The position numbers and the translations under genes were made by a program. DNA of 64,000 nucleotides, taken from assembly GCA_029781035.1 (NCBI GenBank), contig JAKOXK010000001.1:52454-116453 (forward strand), given 5' to 3'. This stretch comes from Armatimonadota bacterium. Lineage in GTDB: Bacteria; Armatimonadota; Fimbriimonadia; Fimbriimonadales; Fimbriimonadaceae. Under the pieces are notes generated by a model. The model had not been told where the DNA came from and did not search any database. It saw only the letters and a program-made list of their open reading frames with translations. Positions 1 through 9,231 of this stretch are shown here, one piece after another. Positions within the stretch are counted from its first letter, which is position 1. Each line of letters starts with the position of its first letter.

Positions 1-2541
1 GACTACGGTCGGACCGGTGTACTGAGCGTTGCTGTCTTTGGCGAGAGTCACCTTCGTTCCCAAGGTGTGGACGGGATCCTTGGCCCACAGTTGCGTGACC
101 GTGTGGGAGCAGTCCGGGACGCCGTCGAGCCCGTTCAACGTAACGGTTGCTGAGCCGCTGCTGAATGTGACGACCTTGTCGATCGAGACCGCGGTATTAC
201 CACCGCCACCACCGCCGATGACAAAGTGGATCCAGCGGTTGGCATTCGCCGACGTGCCCGCTAGTTGCAGCGTCACCGTGATCTGCGCTTTGTTCAGGGT
301 GCCGGTCTGCTGTGAGGCATGGCCGACATTCAGGGCTCGGTCACTGGCCTGAGCGTCGAACTTCACCGTCCCGCAGGGAACGTTGACAGGCACGTTGTAG
401 ACGGCCTGGAACGTGTTCCCGCTGCCGGACGTCGTTGTCAGGGTCGTGGTCGAATTGTCGGCCCAAGTGATGGTGATGGTCGGACGGCCAAGCAGTCCTG
501 TATGGTAGTCGCCTGCGTCGTCTGCCGAGACCGTGATAGTCATGGGCCCAGGAACGATGGTTCCGCTCCCGAGCAGGTTCCCTGCGCCTTGGGTTGCCGA
601 GACGACAGACACCGCCGGGGCGGTGTTGTCAAGCAACACGACGTTCGAGGTCTGACGGATGCTCGGAATCACGTCACCGGACCCCGATGTGAAACGAGTC
701 TTGATGCTCGAGTTTCCGTTGTCGGGATTGATCACGAGGTACGAGCTGCCCTGGCCGCTCGGTACGTAGGATCCGTTCGAATTGTCATAGGGCAGCACGG
801 CCAATGTGGCGTTGCCCGAAGTTGGTGTCGGGTACGTGCCTGACGCCAAACCCTGCGTCAACGGGTTCAGAATGTGCTGATCGAACGGCAAGCCCGTGTA
901 GTACGCGCCCACGACGGTGTTGTTGCTCGAGTCCTTCAGCGGATCCAGGATCTGGTAGCTGGTCGAAGTCAGGCCGCCGAAGGCCTGGAAGCCGTAGACC
1001 GGCTGAGTGAGGTTCGCCATGCCGATCCTCATCCCATAGGAACTCGGGTAGGTGACCGCGTTGTACACGTAGGAGGGCGTGAGATAGGGCATGTCGCAGT
1101 AGGCATAGACCGCGTTGACGTATGCAGACGTGGTGAAGTTGCTGACCTGGATGTTGCCCGCAGCGTTCGGCACGCCAGCCGCCGTGTACCCGGCGACAAA
1201 TCCCTCACCGCCAGCGAGGGCGCTGCCAACGGTCATCGAGCCGAGGCTGACCGGTGAATAGTCGAGGGTCGCACCGTTCAACTTCACAACGCTCCCCGAC
1301 AGGTTGCCGGAGCCATCGACGTGCACCCTCACTCGCACCTTGTTCACGTCCGCGGGAACGGCGAACGCGGTTCCTCCGTCCGTGATGGTGTTTGTATTCA
1401 TGTCGTCGGTCGAAAGTGAGACCTTGTAGCCGGTTCCGTCCCAATAGACGCGGGCTCCGCGGAAGAACGTCGACCCGACGCCCAGTCCGAAGGTCTCCGT
1501 GTTCGTCGCCCAAGTACCACCGACATTCAAGTCGGCTTCGAAGTCAAAGCCAGAACTGATGTCGCCCGCACTCAGGGTGAGCGGAGTCGGCTTCTTGTAT
1601 GCATCGGAGAACGGTGTGTACGTTCCCTCGTCGGTGCTGGCGACGTCTTGGCTCCGCTCGATCACTTGGTCGGAACCGTCCAACGGGAACGTCGCAGCGA
1701 CGGCAGCGCCGCTGGTGCTCGATCCCGAGGAGGCCGACGTGTAACCGCCGTTGAGGTCGACAGGCAGGCCATTGAGCGGCTGTGGCTCGCTGGCTGTCTC
1801 CAAGTCGTCAAAGTAGACCGAATAGGGGTCCGTCTGGCTAAAGAGGTACGACTCGAGCATGACGTCCCGGAAGCGCAGTGCCGGACCAAAGTAGTTCGGC
1901 GAGTTACCGACATAGCCGGTGCTGACTGTCTTCGTGTAGACGATGCTGCCGTCGATCGAGAACTCGATCATGCTGTTGGCCAAGCGCATCTGCACTGTGT
2001 GCCACGTGCCAGGAGTCGCTGGCACAGACAGGTCGATCCACCCTCCGTTCCAGTCGTCCCAGACTCGGAAGCGAGGCACAAGGCCTGAGGACGAGAAGCT
2101 GAAGATCGGATAGGCGGAGATATCGATCTCCGTGCCCGGATTGTTGTTCTTGCCGTCGTCGGCCGTCACCCAGATCGACGAGACGCGCTGCTTGGTGGCG
2201 GCGTCGGCAGGGATGTACATCTTGGCCCGGACGATCGTCGCTTCGGGATTTTCGAGCAAGAGCGTGCGCCCTTGCCAGGAGTAAAAGCTGTTGACCGGCC
2301 CGCTTGGATCGAGAGCCAGCTCTAGCCGGTTGTCGCCGTCGAAATACGTCTTCTGGAACTTCAATGGCGCATACCGGTCTGGTGACCAGTTCGTGTATGT
2401 CGCTGACCCGTTCGTCAAGCTCGGATCGGCGTCAAAGTGATTGACGAAGTAGTTGCTCGCCAAGGCGCCTTGGGCCAGCGCACCGGCAGCAAGTGCGCCG
2501 AACAGGGCGCGCTTGGTGTCCTTTCCTGTCCAATGTTGCAT
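1..2541 (-). CDS. Large secreted multidomain protein, 3' end outside window (paralogue of next gene)
   Basis: An open frame of 847 codons runs from an ATG at 2541 off the left edge with no stop seen, so the C-terminus is missing. The N-terminus is basic, then hydrophobic and Ala/Gly/Leu-rich, a signal peptide ending near LAQGALASNYF. A concanavalin/LamG-like jelly-roll region follows (WQGRTLLLEN, WHTVQMRLANSMIEFSIDG), then beta-rich Ig-like stretches. The last visible part matches the downstream-numbered neighbour almost word for word (NGLDGVPDCSHTVTQLWAKD), so it is a tandem paralogue. By analogy the lost end should carry a dockerin-like calcium domain. Only about 80 bases separate the two genes, which may be co-transcribed. 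Probably an extracellular or cell-surface protein; substrate unknown. Confidence 0.8.
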   Translation of the reverse strand, partial: MQHWTGKDTKRALFGALAAGALAQGALASNYFVNHFDADPSLTNGSATYTNWSPDRYAPLKFQKTYFDGDNRLELALDPSGPVNSFYSWQGRTLLLENPEATIVRAKMYIPADAATKQRVSSIWVTADDGKNNNPGTEIDISAYPIFSFSSSGLVPRFRVWDDWNGGWIDLSVPATPGTWHTVQMRLANSMIEFSIDGSIVYTKTVSTGYVGNSPNYFGPALRFRDVMLESYLFSQTDPYSVYFDDLETASEPQPLNGLPVDLNGGYTSASSGSSTSGAAVAATFPLDGSDQVIERSQDVASTDEGTYTPFSDAYKKPTPLTLSAGDISSGFDFEADLNVGGTWATNTETFGLGVGSTFFRGARVYWDGTGYKVSLSTDDMNTNTITDGGTAFAVPADVNKVRVRVHVDGSGNLSGSVVKLNGATLDYSPVSLGSMTVGSALAGGEGFVAGYTAAGVPNAAGNIQVSNFTTSAYVNAVYAYCDMPYLTPSYVYNAVTYPSSYGMRIGMANLTQPVYGFQAFGGLTSTSYQILDPLKDSSNNTVVGAYYTGLPFDQHILNPLTQGLASGTYPTPTSGNATLAVLPYDNSNGSYVPSGQGSSYLVINPDNGNSSIKTRFTSGSGDVIPSIRQTSNVVLLDNTAPAVSVVSATQGAGNLLGSGTIVPGPMTITVSADDAGDYHTGLLGRPTITITWADNSTTTLTTTSGSGNTFQAVYNVPVNVPCGTVKFDAQASDRALNVGHASQQTGTLNKAQITVTLQLAGTSANANRWIHFVIGGGGGGNTAVSIDKVVTFSSGSATVTLNGLDGVPDCSHTVTQLWAKDPVHTLGTKVTLAKDSNAQYTGPTVV

Positions 2542-2583
2542 GTGGTTACTCTCTTCTCTCGAACTCCAGTGTTCTTTGCACGG

Positions 2584-2612
2584 GCTGGGGACGGACACAG
2601 CCCGTCCCCAGC
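2584..2612 (-). terminator. Perfect 11-bp hairpin between the tandem paralogues
   Basis: GCTGGGGACGG at 2584-2594 pairs perfectly with CCGTCCCCAGC at 2602-2612 around a 7-base loop. It lies just downstream of the 2622-5516 gene on the minus strand. No U tract follows, so it could be a Rho-type or attenuating terminator, or an mRNA-stabilising hairpin, rather than a classical intrinsic terminator. Confidence 0.5.
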
Positions 2613-2621
2613 GGACTGGCT

Positions 2622-5516
2622 CTAGGGTTTGCCTCCTAGAGACAGGTGCTGCTTAATGACAAGCCATTGGGCCACTTCTTTGACCGTGATCCAACCGTCC
2701 TTGTCAGCGTCCATGGCTTGTGCGATCCCCTCGGGTACACCACCCAAGACCATCTCCTTGACTGTGCACTTGTCCTTCGGCTTCTGTTGCGGGCCATCGT
2801 AATTGCCCGGAAGCGGATCGTCGGCCGAAAGGAAGTGACCGACGCCAAAGAAGGTGTAGTCCACTGTCCCGACGTGACCGGAGCAGTCAAAGTCCGCGTT
2901 GCCGGGGTCGTTGACTGCACTGTTGACCGGCTCTGGCGAGCCCCACTGAACCGCGAACACGCCAAAGTCAAGGATGTCGATGACCGAGTCGCTGTTCGCG
3001 TTGCCTCCAAGGAGATGGAGATCCGCATGGCCGGTGTACTGACCGTCCCCACTCGTGTCGAGGCTCACGAGCCTCCCCAGAGTGTGCACAGGATCCTTGG
3101 CCCACAACTGAGTGAGCGTGTGCGTACAGTCAGGGACACCATCGAGACCATTGAGGACCAAGTTCAACGCCTGTCCGCTCGTGAAGGTCACGAGCTTGTT
3201 GATCGTCACAGGTGTGTGGTTCGTGCCTCCACCGCCGACAACGAACTGGATCCAGCGGGTCGCGTTCGCCGACGTGCTGTCCAGGTAGAGGTTGCACGAG
3301 ATGGTCGCGATATTGACGTTGAAGTTCGCAACCGCTGTGTTCGTGTTGCCGGAATCGTCCACGGCCGTGGCTGTGATCGTTGCCGGTCCGCAAGGGACTG
3401 TCGAGTCCAGGTTGAATGTAGCCGTATAGTCGTCGCCTTGATTCGCGCTCATCGCCAGGTTGGTGACGGAGCTGTCTGCCCACGTGATCTTCAGGGTCGG
3501 GAATCCGCTCAATCCTGAGGGCTTGGAACCCAAGTCCATGGCGCTCACGTGGATCGTCATGGGCCCCTGCACTGCCAGTCCGCCAATGACGTTGCCTTGC
3601 GACTGGTTCGCGCTCGTGATGGAGACCGTCGGAGGCGTGAAGTCCGCGACCACTGTGTTCGATGTCTGCAGCAGGCTCGGCAGGAGTTGTCCGCCACCGT
3701 ACAGGCTGAAGCGGGTCACAAACCCATGGCCGTTGTCGGCGGCGATGCCCAACGTGTTGGTGCACTCGCCCGAGACGCTGTAGGGCAGCCAAGCGAGCGC
3801 CGCACCCGTCTGAGTCCCCGAGGCACCGTAGGGCGACTGCCCTGAGGAAAGCCCGTTCGTACGCGGATCCAGGAAGTGCGTGGCAAACGGTGAGGCCGTG
3901 TAATAGGCGTTAGCGCTACCAAGGTCGACCAAGGATTGCGCCAGCGTCGAGGTGCCGAACGCCTGGAAGCCGACGACAGGGCTGGACACGTTGGCCATGC
4001 CAACGCGATAGACCGCCTGGTCACCCGACTTCAAATAAGGGTCGTCGGCAAACGCGTATAGGACGTTGTTCGTCGCCGAGGTTGTGAAGTGGCTCACTGT
4101 CGCCGTCGCTTGACCGCCTGTGAAAGCACTGTAGTCACGATCGAACGCCGTGTAGAAGTGCGCTGTCGCCATTCCCGACCCAGCTGTACAGTTGACCGAC
4201 TGCGTCGTTCCTGGGGCCGTGCCGTCGAGTGTCGTCACGGTCATGACCGCTGCGCCACCGCCATCGATGTCGAAGCGCACGAGGAACTTCGTCGCCCCGG
4301 TCGTATCGGCAGGGATCAACTGATCGTCCGTGCGCGTCGAAGCGTCGAAGCGGAATCCCGTTCCGGGGAACGGCAGGTCCACGACCGCCTCGCACAAGTC
4401 TCCGCTCGACGGATAGTTGGCGTTGCTGTCGTGGGCACCAACGATGAAGCTGGATCCGTCCCTCCAATTAGGATAGTAGTAGCCGTGCGTCAGGCTCCAG
4501 GTGCCCCCCAGGTCGACTTCAAACTGGAAGCTACGCCCTAGCAGGTTGACTTGGAGAGGGGTTGGTGGTTTCGTGGCGTGTGAGAACGGTGTGAAGCTGC
4601 CTTGGGTGGCGGGAACGTTGTTGCTCGACTCAGTCACGTCGACGAAAGTCTCTCCGCTGTTTCCGGTCGTCGCGGCCGCGCCATCGACTTGTTGGGTCGG
4701 ACAAGAAGGCTCGTAGTAGTTACCGTTGAGGTCTACGGGCAGTCCCCACGGATCGCCGCTAGGCATTGCCGAAATGTTGTCCCAGTAGACGTCGTAGTCG
4801 GCGTTGTAGTTCTTCGAGTTCATGATGACCCCGCTGAACTTGACCGAACCGTACGTGCAGTTGTCCGTATAGACCAACTGTCCGTCGATGTAGGCTTCAT
4901 ACGCTGTCGGCGTCAGACGGATCTCGAAGTGGTGCCACTTGTCGACGTCGGCGTTGGTCAAAGCCTTGATGTTGACCCAGCCGGCAGTCGCATGGGCGCC
5001 ATCGCCGGGGATCTGCCTTGTATCGTTGGTCCAGAACCGGAAATCACCTGTCGTATCAGTCGTCTGCCCCACTGTCGAGTGATCGTTCGCTACATCCAAG
5101 ATGGGATAACCCTGGATTGCGTTGGACCCGTCTACGGCGACGCCCCAGATACCAGTCCTCCGTTCGTTGCTCAAGAAGCTCGAGTCGACATAGACGTCGC
5201 CCGAAATCATCGTGTAGGTGCCGTTGTCCAAGACGAGCCAACGGCCTTGAGTGTTGTAAAACCCGTCGCTCTGGTGGTCGGCTGCGGCGATCCCGATGTG
5301 AAGCCGGTTGCCACTCAGCGCGTTTACACTTTCAAACGCAGCTGGCTTGTAACGATCGATACCCCAGATCGTGGTCGTCGCCGTGTTGCCAACGGGAACA
5401 CTGCTGTCGAACGGATTTACAAAGTAGTTCGAGGCTCCTGCGGCCGCGGCCAGGCTCAGCGCCAAACCTGTGGCCAGCAATCCCCTCCTTGTCTTGCTGA
5501 ATGAACGTACTGTCAT
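2622..5516 (-). CDS. Large secreted protein with C-terminal dockerin-like and EF-hand repeats
   Basis: About 964 residues. The start is placed at the ATG at 5516 because GGAGGA lies about 8 bases upstream and a clear signal peptide follows (RRGLLATGLALSLAAAAGAS); the longer frame reaching 5585 has no such support. The middle holds LamG-like beta-sandwich regions (WHHFEIRLTPTAYEAYIDGQ) and Ig-like stretches. Near residues 838-900 two dockerin-like calcium loops occur (NSDSVIDILDFG, ADFDCSGHVGTVDYTFFG). A canonical EF-hand loop, DADKDGWITVKE, lies around residue 936. These suggest calcium-dependent folding or docking outside the cell. No catalytic motif was recognised. Tandem paralogue of the gene ending at 2541. 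Adhesin, scaffold or glycan-binding protein are all possible. Confidence 0.85.
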   Translation of the reverse strand: MTVRSFSKTRRGLLATGLALSLAAAAGASNYFVNPFDSSVPVGNTATTTIWGIDRYKPAAFESVNALSGNRLHIGIAAADHQSDGFYNTQGRWLVLDNGTYTMISGDVYVDSSFLSNERRTGIWGVAVDGSNAIQGYPILDVANDHSTVGQTTDTTGDFRFWTNDTRQIPGDGAHATAGWVNIKALTNADVDKWHHFEIRLTPTAYEAYIDGQLVYTDNCTYGSVKFSGVIMNSKNYNADYDVYWDNISAMPSGDPWGLPVDLNGNYYEPSCPTQQVDGAAATTGNSGETFVDVTESSNNVPATQGSFTPFSHATKPPTPLQVNLLGRSFQFEVDLGGTWSLTHGYYYPNWRDGSSFIVGAHDSNANYPSSGDLCEAVVDLPFPGTGFRFDASTRTDDQLIPADTTGATKFLVRFDIDGGGAAVMTVTTLDGTAPGTTQSVNCTAGSGMATAHFYTAFDRDYSAFTGGQATATVSHFTTSATNNVLYAFADDPYLKSGDQAVYRVGMANVSSPVVGFQAFGTSTLAQSLVDLGSANAYYTASPFATHFLDPRTNGLSSGQSPYGASGTQTGAALAWLPYSVSGECTNTLGIAADNGHGFVTRFSLYGGGQLLPSLLQTSNTVVADFTPPTVSITSANQSQGNVIGGLAVQGPMTIHVSAMDLGSKPSGLSGFPTLKITWADSSVTNLAMSANQGDDYTATFNLDSTVPCGPATITATAVDDSGNTNTAVANFNVNIATISCNLYLDSTSANATRWIQFVVGGGGTNHTPVTINKLVTFTSGQALNLVLNGLDGVPDCTHTLTQLWAKDPVHTLGRLVSLDTSGDGQYTGHADLHLLGGNANSDSVIDILDFGVFAVQWGSPEPVNSAVNDPGNADFDCSGHVGTVDYTFFGVGHFLSADDPLPGNYDGPQQKPKDKCTVKEMVLGGVPEGIAQAMDADKDGWITVKEVAQWLVIKQHLSLGGKP

Positions 5517-5935
5517 CCCCAATTCCTCCAAGGCCGGCCGAAAGGACGAACGGCGTGCTATGAGGCCCCTGCCCCTTGTGACCACCTCCTAGCAATAAAA
5601 AACGTCGCTCATTTGAGCGGAGAACCAGCTCCAACGCCCTTACCGGACCTGAGTCTTCCACCAGCGTGTCGGACTCTGCGTTACTCCGGATCGACCCCGA
5701 ACCTTAGTCTCCGGCCAATCGGACCGGATGCATTATCCATCGTTTTCGAGCGTTTTTGCCATCCCACTTTTGCTGTCCTCTTTTTGGCGTACACGAAACG
5801 ACGACACAGGCTCAAATTGGAGCGGCCACCCTAGAAGGCTCTCCAAAAAACCCCTCACCATACAGATAAGATCGCTATAATGTATGCCCCAATTGGCGGG
5901 CTCAATACGCTATAACCATTGGCGACAGGGCGGCG
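5517..5935. other. Intergenic region between divergent genes
   Basis: No gene is supported here. The right part is AT-richer than its surroundings and holds the candidate promoter at 5876-5881. The left part carries the GGAGGA ribosome-binding site of the large secreted protein. Small frames in this stretch look accidental. Confidence 0.6.
5876..5881 (+). promoter_or_regulatory. Candidate -10 box (TATAAT)
   Basis: A perfect TATAAT lies 55 bases upstream of the LuxR-type gene in a local AT-rich stretch. I see no good -35 hexamer at the right distance, so an activator may be needed, or the match may be chance. Confidence 0.4.
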
Positions 5936-6571
5936 ATGCAAGGCGAAAACCTCGAATTCCTATCTGAGCGTGAAGCCGAGATCCTCCGGCTGGCCTCGGA
6001 AGGCTACACGGACAGCCAGATCGCGACCAGGATGGGAATCGGAACAGGAACAGTCAAGACTTATTGGTCAAGGCTCCGCGGCAAACTCTCGGCCAACAAT
6101 CGGACAGAGGCCGTGGCCAAGGCAGCAAGATTGCTGGGTATTCGGGAGGCGCGCGCTGAGTCGAGGACCGACCCGCGAGTCGGTTGGTGGGAAGCCCTGG
6201 TCAATGTAGCGCCGCTATGCTTCGCCGTCGTTGACTCCGAAGGACTCGTCATTTCGTACAGCCAAGGTTGTCTGAAGATACGCGAGGAGTTTGTAGTGGG
6301 ACGGCGGCTTACCGACCAGGTGCCACAATGGCTTGTATCCCCGTTACGCAAAGCACTTGCTAACAATGTCGCTTCTAACTCACTTTTTCGTGCATTTTCG
6401 CAGGAATCGGATGGCAAGGAAAGTGTAGTTCAAGGCATCGTTTCGTCTGTCCTGGAAAACGGCGTTACTGTCGCAAGGGTGATCGTCTTCCTCGTCCAAT
6501 CGCCCCGACATTCGCAGTTCCAAGCCTCGGTGTACGGTGCTCCAGAACCCGAAGCCGACGGCGTCTCATGA
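5936..6571 (+). CDS. LuxR-type regulator with N-terminal HTH and C-terminal PAS-like region
   Basis: 211 residues. Residues about 7-65 form a LuxR/GerE helix-turn-helix: LSEREAEILRLASEGYTDSQ, then IATRMGIGTGTVKTYWSRLR and KL. The rest (about 80-190) looks like a small PAS-type sensor (LCFAVVDSEGLVISYS). Most LuxR-family regulators carry the sensor first and HTH last, so this order is reversed. No receiver-domain phosphorylation site is visible. It is probably a cytoplasmic transcription factor; its signal and targets are unknown. It is transcribed away from the large secreted proteins and could regulate them, but that is only positional inference. The start at 5936 has a weak upstream AGGG. 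Confidence 0.8.
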   Translation: MQGENLEFLSEREAEILRLASEGYTDSQIATRMGIGTGTVKTYWSRLRGKLSANNRTEAVAKAARLLGIREARAESRTDPRVGWWEALVNVAPLCFAVVDSEGLVISYSQGCLKIREEFVVGRRLTDQVPQWLVSPLRKALANNVASNSLFRAFSQESDGKESVVQGIVSSVLENGVTVARVIVFLVQSPRHSQFQASVYGAPEPEADGVS

Positions 6572-6784
6572 CAGTCCGTTCTTCCATGGTCTGCGGACCG
6601 TACCGTTGACCTCGTGAAGGCGCGTACGACTGCGCCATATCGCCGAGGCTCGCCCGTTGGCGACGGACGGTAGGCCCTGAGCTTCTCTCAGGAAACGAGT
6701 GTGGTCAGCCCCCCCCCGTGGCGAACCGGGGCGCCAGTACACTGGCCCGTTCGGGATATCCTTAGAACGAGCTGGCAAAGAACG

Positions 6785-7615
6785 ATGATCAGGTTCTCTC
6801 TCTCAGGATTTGGCGACGAGATCTCGGCTGACCTAGACGCCCAACTCGATGCCCTCAAAGCCCTCCGCATTTCTGCCTTGGACTTGCGGACTGCTTTCGG
6901 AAAGAACGTCTTAGCACTCACGAACGCGGAAGTGGATGAGATTGGTGCTCGTGTCCGCGGGCACGGGATGCGCGTCCAGTCGATCGGATCACCTGTCAAC
7001 AAAGTGAAGTTCACACCTGAGGGAAGGAGCGATGAGCTTTCCAGGCTCCACAGGGCCAGTGAGATCGCCAAGCGTCTGGGAACGCAGAGAATCCGTGTGT
7101 TCACTCCCGAGACGGATCCCAATGGTGGACAAGAGGCGTGGCCCGAGATCAAGATCTGGATGGCTCCACAGGTTCGCTATGCGCACGACAACTCTCTGGT
7201 GCTGCTTCACGAGAACGATGGTCGATTTTTCGGTGCGTTTCCAGGCAACGCCCGCCTTCTGTTCCACGAGTTCGGCGGCCCACACTTCAAGGCCGTCTAC
7301 GATCCCGGCAATGCGGTCCTGATCGGCACGAGGACAATGCGCGACTGGTTCCCTTGGATCCAGATCCACCTGGATACGATCCATGTCAAGGACGGCAAGC
7401 AGGCCGAAAACCGCTTTGTGAACCCTGGAACCGGGGACGGCGAGCTGAAGGAGATGTTCAGCTTTCTTGTCATGAACGGCTGGCATGGGCAACTCACGAT
7501 GGAGCCGCATGCACAGATTGCCGGCGAGAATGGCGGATTCAGCGGTGAAGAGGCTTTTCGCACTGCCGTTGCTGCGCTCCGTGGCGTTCTCGACGCCGCC
7601 GGGGCCGAAGCATGA
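6785..7615 (+). CDS. Sugar phosphate isomerase/epimerase-like TIM barrel
   Basis: 276 residues of the xylose-isomerase-like (AP endonuclease 2) TIM-barrel superfamily. Likely metal ligands appear in the usual order: Glu in LLHEND (about 142), Asp in VYDPGN (about 172), His in IHVKD (about 199) and Glu in TMEPH (about 239). The start is taken at ATGATCAGG, where the conserved barrel begins (MIRFSLSGFGDEI); the upstream in-frame extension is not family-like. The stop overlaps the next start by 4 bases (ATGA), so the two are co-translated. Such pairs of isomerase and Gfo/Idh oxidoreductase usually act on sugars or inositols. The exact substrate cannot be told from sequence. Confidence 0.85.
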   Translation: MIRFSLSGFGDEISADLDAQLDALKALRISALDLRTAFGKNVLALTNAEVDEIGARVRGHGMRVQSIGSPVNKVKFTPEGRSDELSRLHRASEIAKRLGTQRIRVFTPETDPNGGQEAWPEIKIWMAPQVRYAHDNSLVLLHENDGRFFGAFPGNARLLFHEFGGPHFKAVYDPGNAVLIGTRTMRDWFPWIQIHLDTIHVKDGKQAENRFVNPGTGDGELKEMFSFLVMNGWHGQLTMEPHAQIAGENGGFSGEEAFRTAVAALRGVLDAAGAEA

Positions 7616-8694
7616 CCGTCCGTTTTGGCGTCGTTGGTTGCGGCGTCATCCACGGCACGCACGCTGATGCCTTGTGTTCGATCGAGGGCGCAAAGCTGAC
7701 TGCCTTTACCGACGTCGTTCCCGAGCGGGCCAAAGCGGCCGCCGAAAGGTACGGAGCGCTCGCAGCAAGCACACTGGACGAGATGCTCGACCACGTGGAC
7801 GCGGTCTGTGTCTGCGTCCCCAGTGGCTCCCATTCGGGTATCGCAGTCCAAGCGGCTCGTGCCGGAAAGCACGTCTTGTCGGAAAAGCCCATCGATGTGA
7901 ACATGCAAGCCGCATGGGCGATGGTGCAAGAGTGCGAGCGGTCAGGCGTGAAGCTCGGCGTCGTCTCGCAGCACCGGTTCGCCAAGGACATACGGAGCCT
8001 GAGGGATGCGGCCCAAGCCGGCGCGCTGGGCCCCCTCGTCGCCGGTGACTGCTACAACAAGTGGTACCGAACACAGGCCTATTACGACTCGGGCGACTGG
8101 CGTGGCACCTGGAAGTTGGACGGCGGCGGGTGTTTGATGAACCAAGGTGTCCACTACGTAGACATGATCCAGTGGATCATGGGTGGCGTGCGCTCCGTCC
8201 AGGCCACTGTCAGGACAGTGGCCCACGAACGGATCGAGGTCGAAGACATGGCGAACGCGCTGGTCGAGTACAGGAACGGGGCGATCGGCGTCATTCAAGG
8301 CTCGACCGCGACCTATCCCGGTCTTGCCGAACGGCTCGAGGTCCACGGGAAGTGGGGGACTGCCGTCATCGAGGCCGACCGATTCAAAGTGTGGGACGTC
8401 GACCCGGCCGCCGCTCAGGCAGGATTTTACGGACACGGAGTGCTCAAGCAGCCCGCTCCTAACCTTGCGGTCGTTTCCGCCCCATCGGGCGCCACCAGCA
8501 GCGACCCTAGTGCGGTCTGGGCCGAGCAACACCGCCTTCAGATCGAGGACTTCACGAAAGCAATCCTGGACGACCGTGACCCGGCGATCACGGGGCGGGA
8601 CGCACTCAAGCCGCTCGAAGTGATCCTCGCCATCTACGAGAGCGCCCGGCAAGGAGGCAGACGGGTCGAACTGGCGGCGGATCGGTTTCCCTGA
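7612..8694 (+). CDS. Gfo/Idh/MocA-family NAD(P)-dependent oxidoreductase
   Basis: 360 residues, normal for the family. The N-terminal Rossmann fold shows GVVGCGVIHG for dinucleotide binding, and the EKP motif that contributes the catalytic lysine is present (LSEKPID, about residue 90). The C-terminal dimer and substrate domain has GGGCLMNQGVHYVDMI, the family's usual site around the catalytic Asp/His pair. The start overlaps the preceding isomerase by 4 bases, so they form a transcription unit. The reaction is probably oxidation or reduction of a sugar hydroxyl; the substrate is not predictable. No signal peptide, hence cytoplasmic. Confidence 0.9.
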   Translation: MTVRFGVVGCGVIHGTHADALCSIEGAKLTAFTDVVPERAKAAAERYGALAASTLDEMLDHVDAVCVCVPSGSHSGIAVQAARAGKHVLSEKPIDVNMQAAWAMVQECERSGVKLGVVSQHRFAKDIRSLRDAAQAGALGPLVAGDCYNKWYRTQAYYDSGDWRGTWKLDGGGCLMNQGVHYVDMIQWIMGGVRSVQATVRTVAHERIEVEDMANALVEYRNGAIGVIQGSTATYPGLAERLEVHGKWGTAVIEADRFKVWDVDPAAAQAGFYGHGVLKQPAPNLAVVSAPSGATSSDPSAVWAEQHRLQIEDFTKAILDDRDPAITGRDALKPLEVILAIYESARQGGRRVELAADRFP

Positions 8695-9231
8695 TCCTCG
8701 CTTGTCGGCGGATCAGCGGGGCGATGCGCCGCTTGCCGTTTCAGCGGTGGAGTCCAGGCCCTCGCCGCGTCCCCCTGACGTGTACGAACTCACGTTACCG
8801 TTGGCAATTGGCCACGCTGCCATGGCCGTCTCGGAGAGTCCCAAACCCTCCGTACCCTCAGCTTCATTGAGACGCGTCCATTCGTGGTGTTCCTGGAGTT
8901 GACCCTGTGGATGTGCCCTGGCCCCCGCGATCTGGGGCGATCGACTGCCCTTAAGCCTCTAAGATCTTTCTGTTTTCAAGTTTGAACCTTTGCGGCAGTC
9001 TTCGGCGCGCCAATCTTCACGACTCTGCCTACGTTCAGCCTCAACTCATCCAAAGATCACGACGCTTGCCAGACTCCCTTGACAGCAGTCAAATCAGGGT
9101 ACTTACCCACGTTCGGCGCGCGGTGAGCCGAGTCTTCATGAAACCTAATGGAACTCCGCAACCCGACGGCTTGTCGAAAGCACTTGGGGCCCCAATCCTG
9201 ACTCGACTGTAAACGAGGAGGACATCAGAAG
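8695..9231. other. 537-base intergenic stretch
   Basis: No convincing gene. It contains a TTGAC-AGCA-GTCAA inverted repeat at 9079-9092, whose left part also reads as a consensus -35 (TTGACA), but no good -10 follows at 17 bases. The strong ribosome-binding site of the next gene (GAGGAGGA) lies at its right end. Frames at 8702-8902 and 8982-9212 show no family-like features. Confidence 0.6.
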
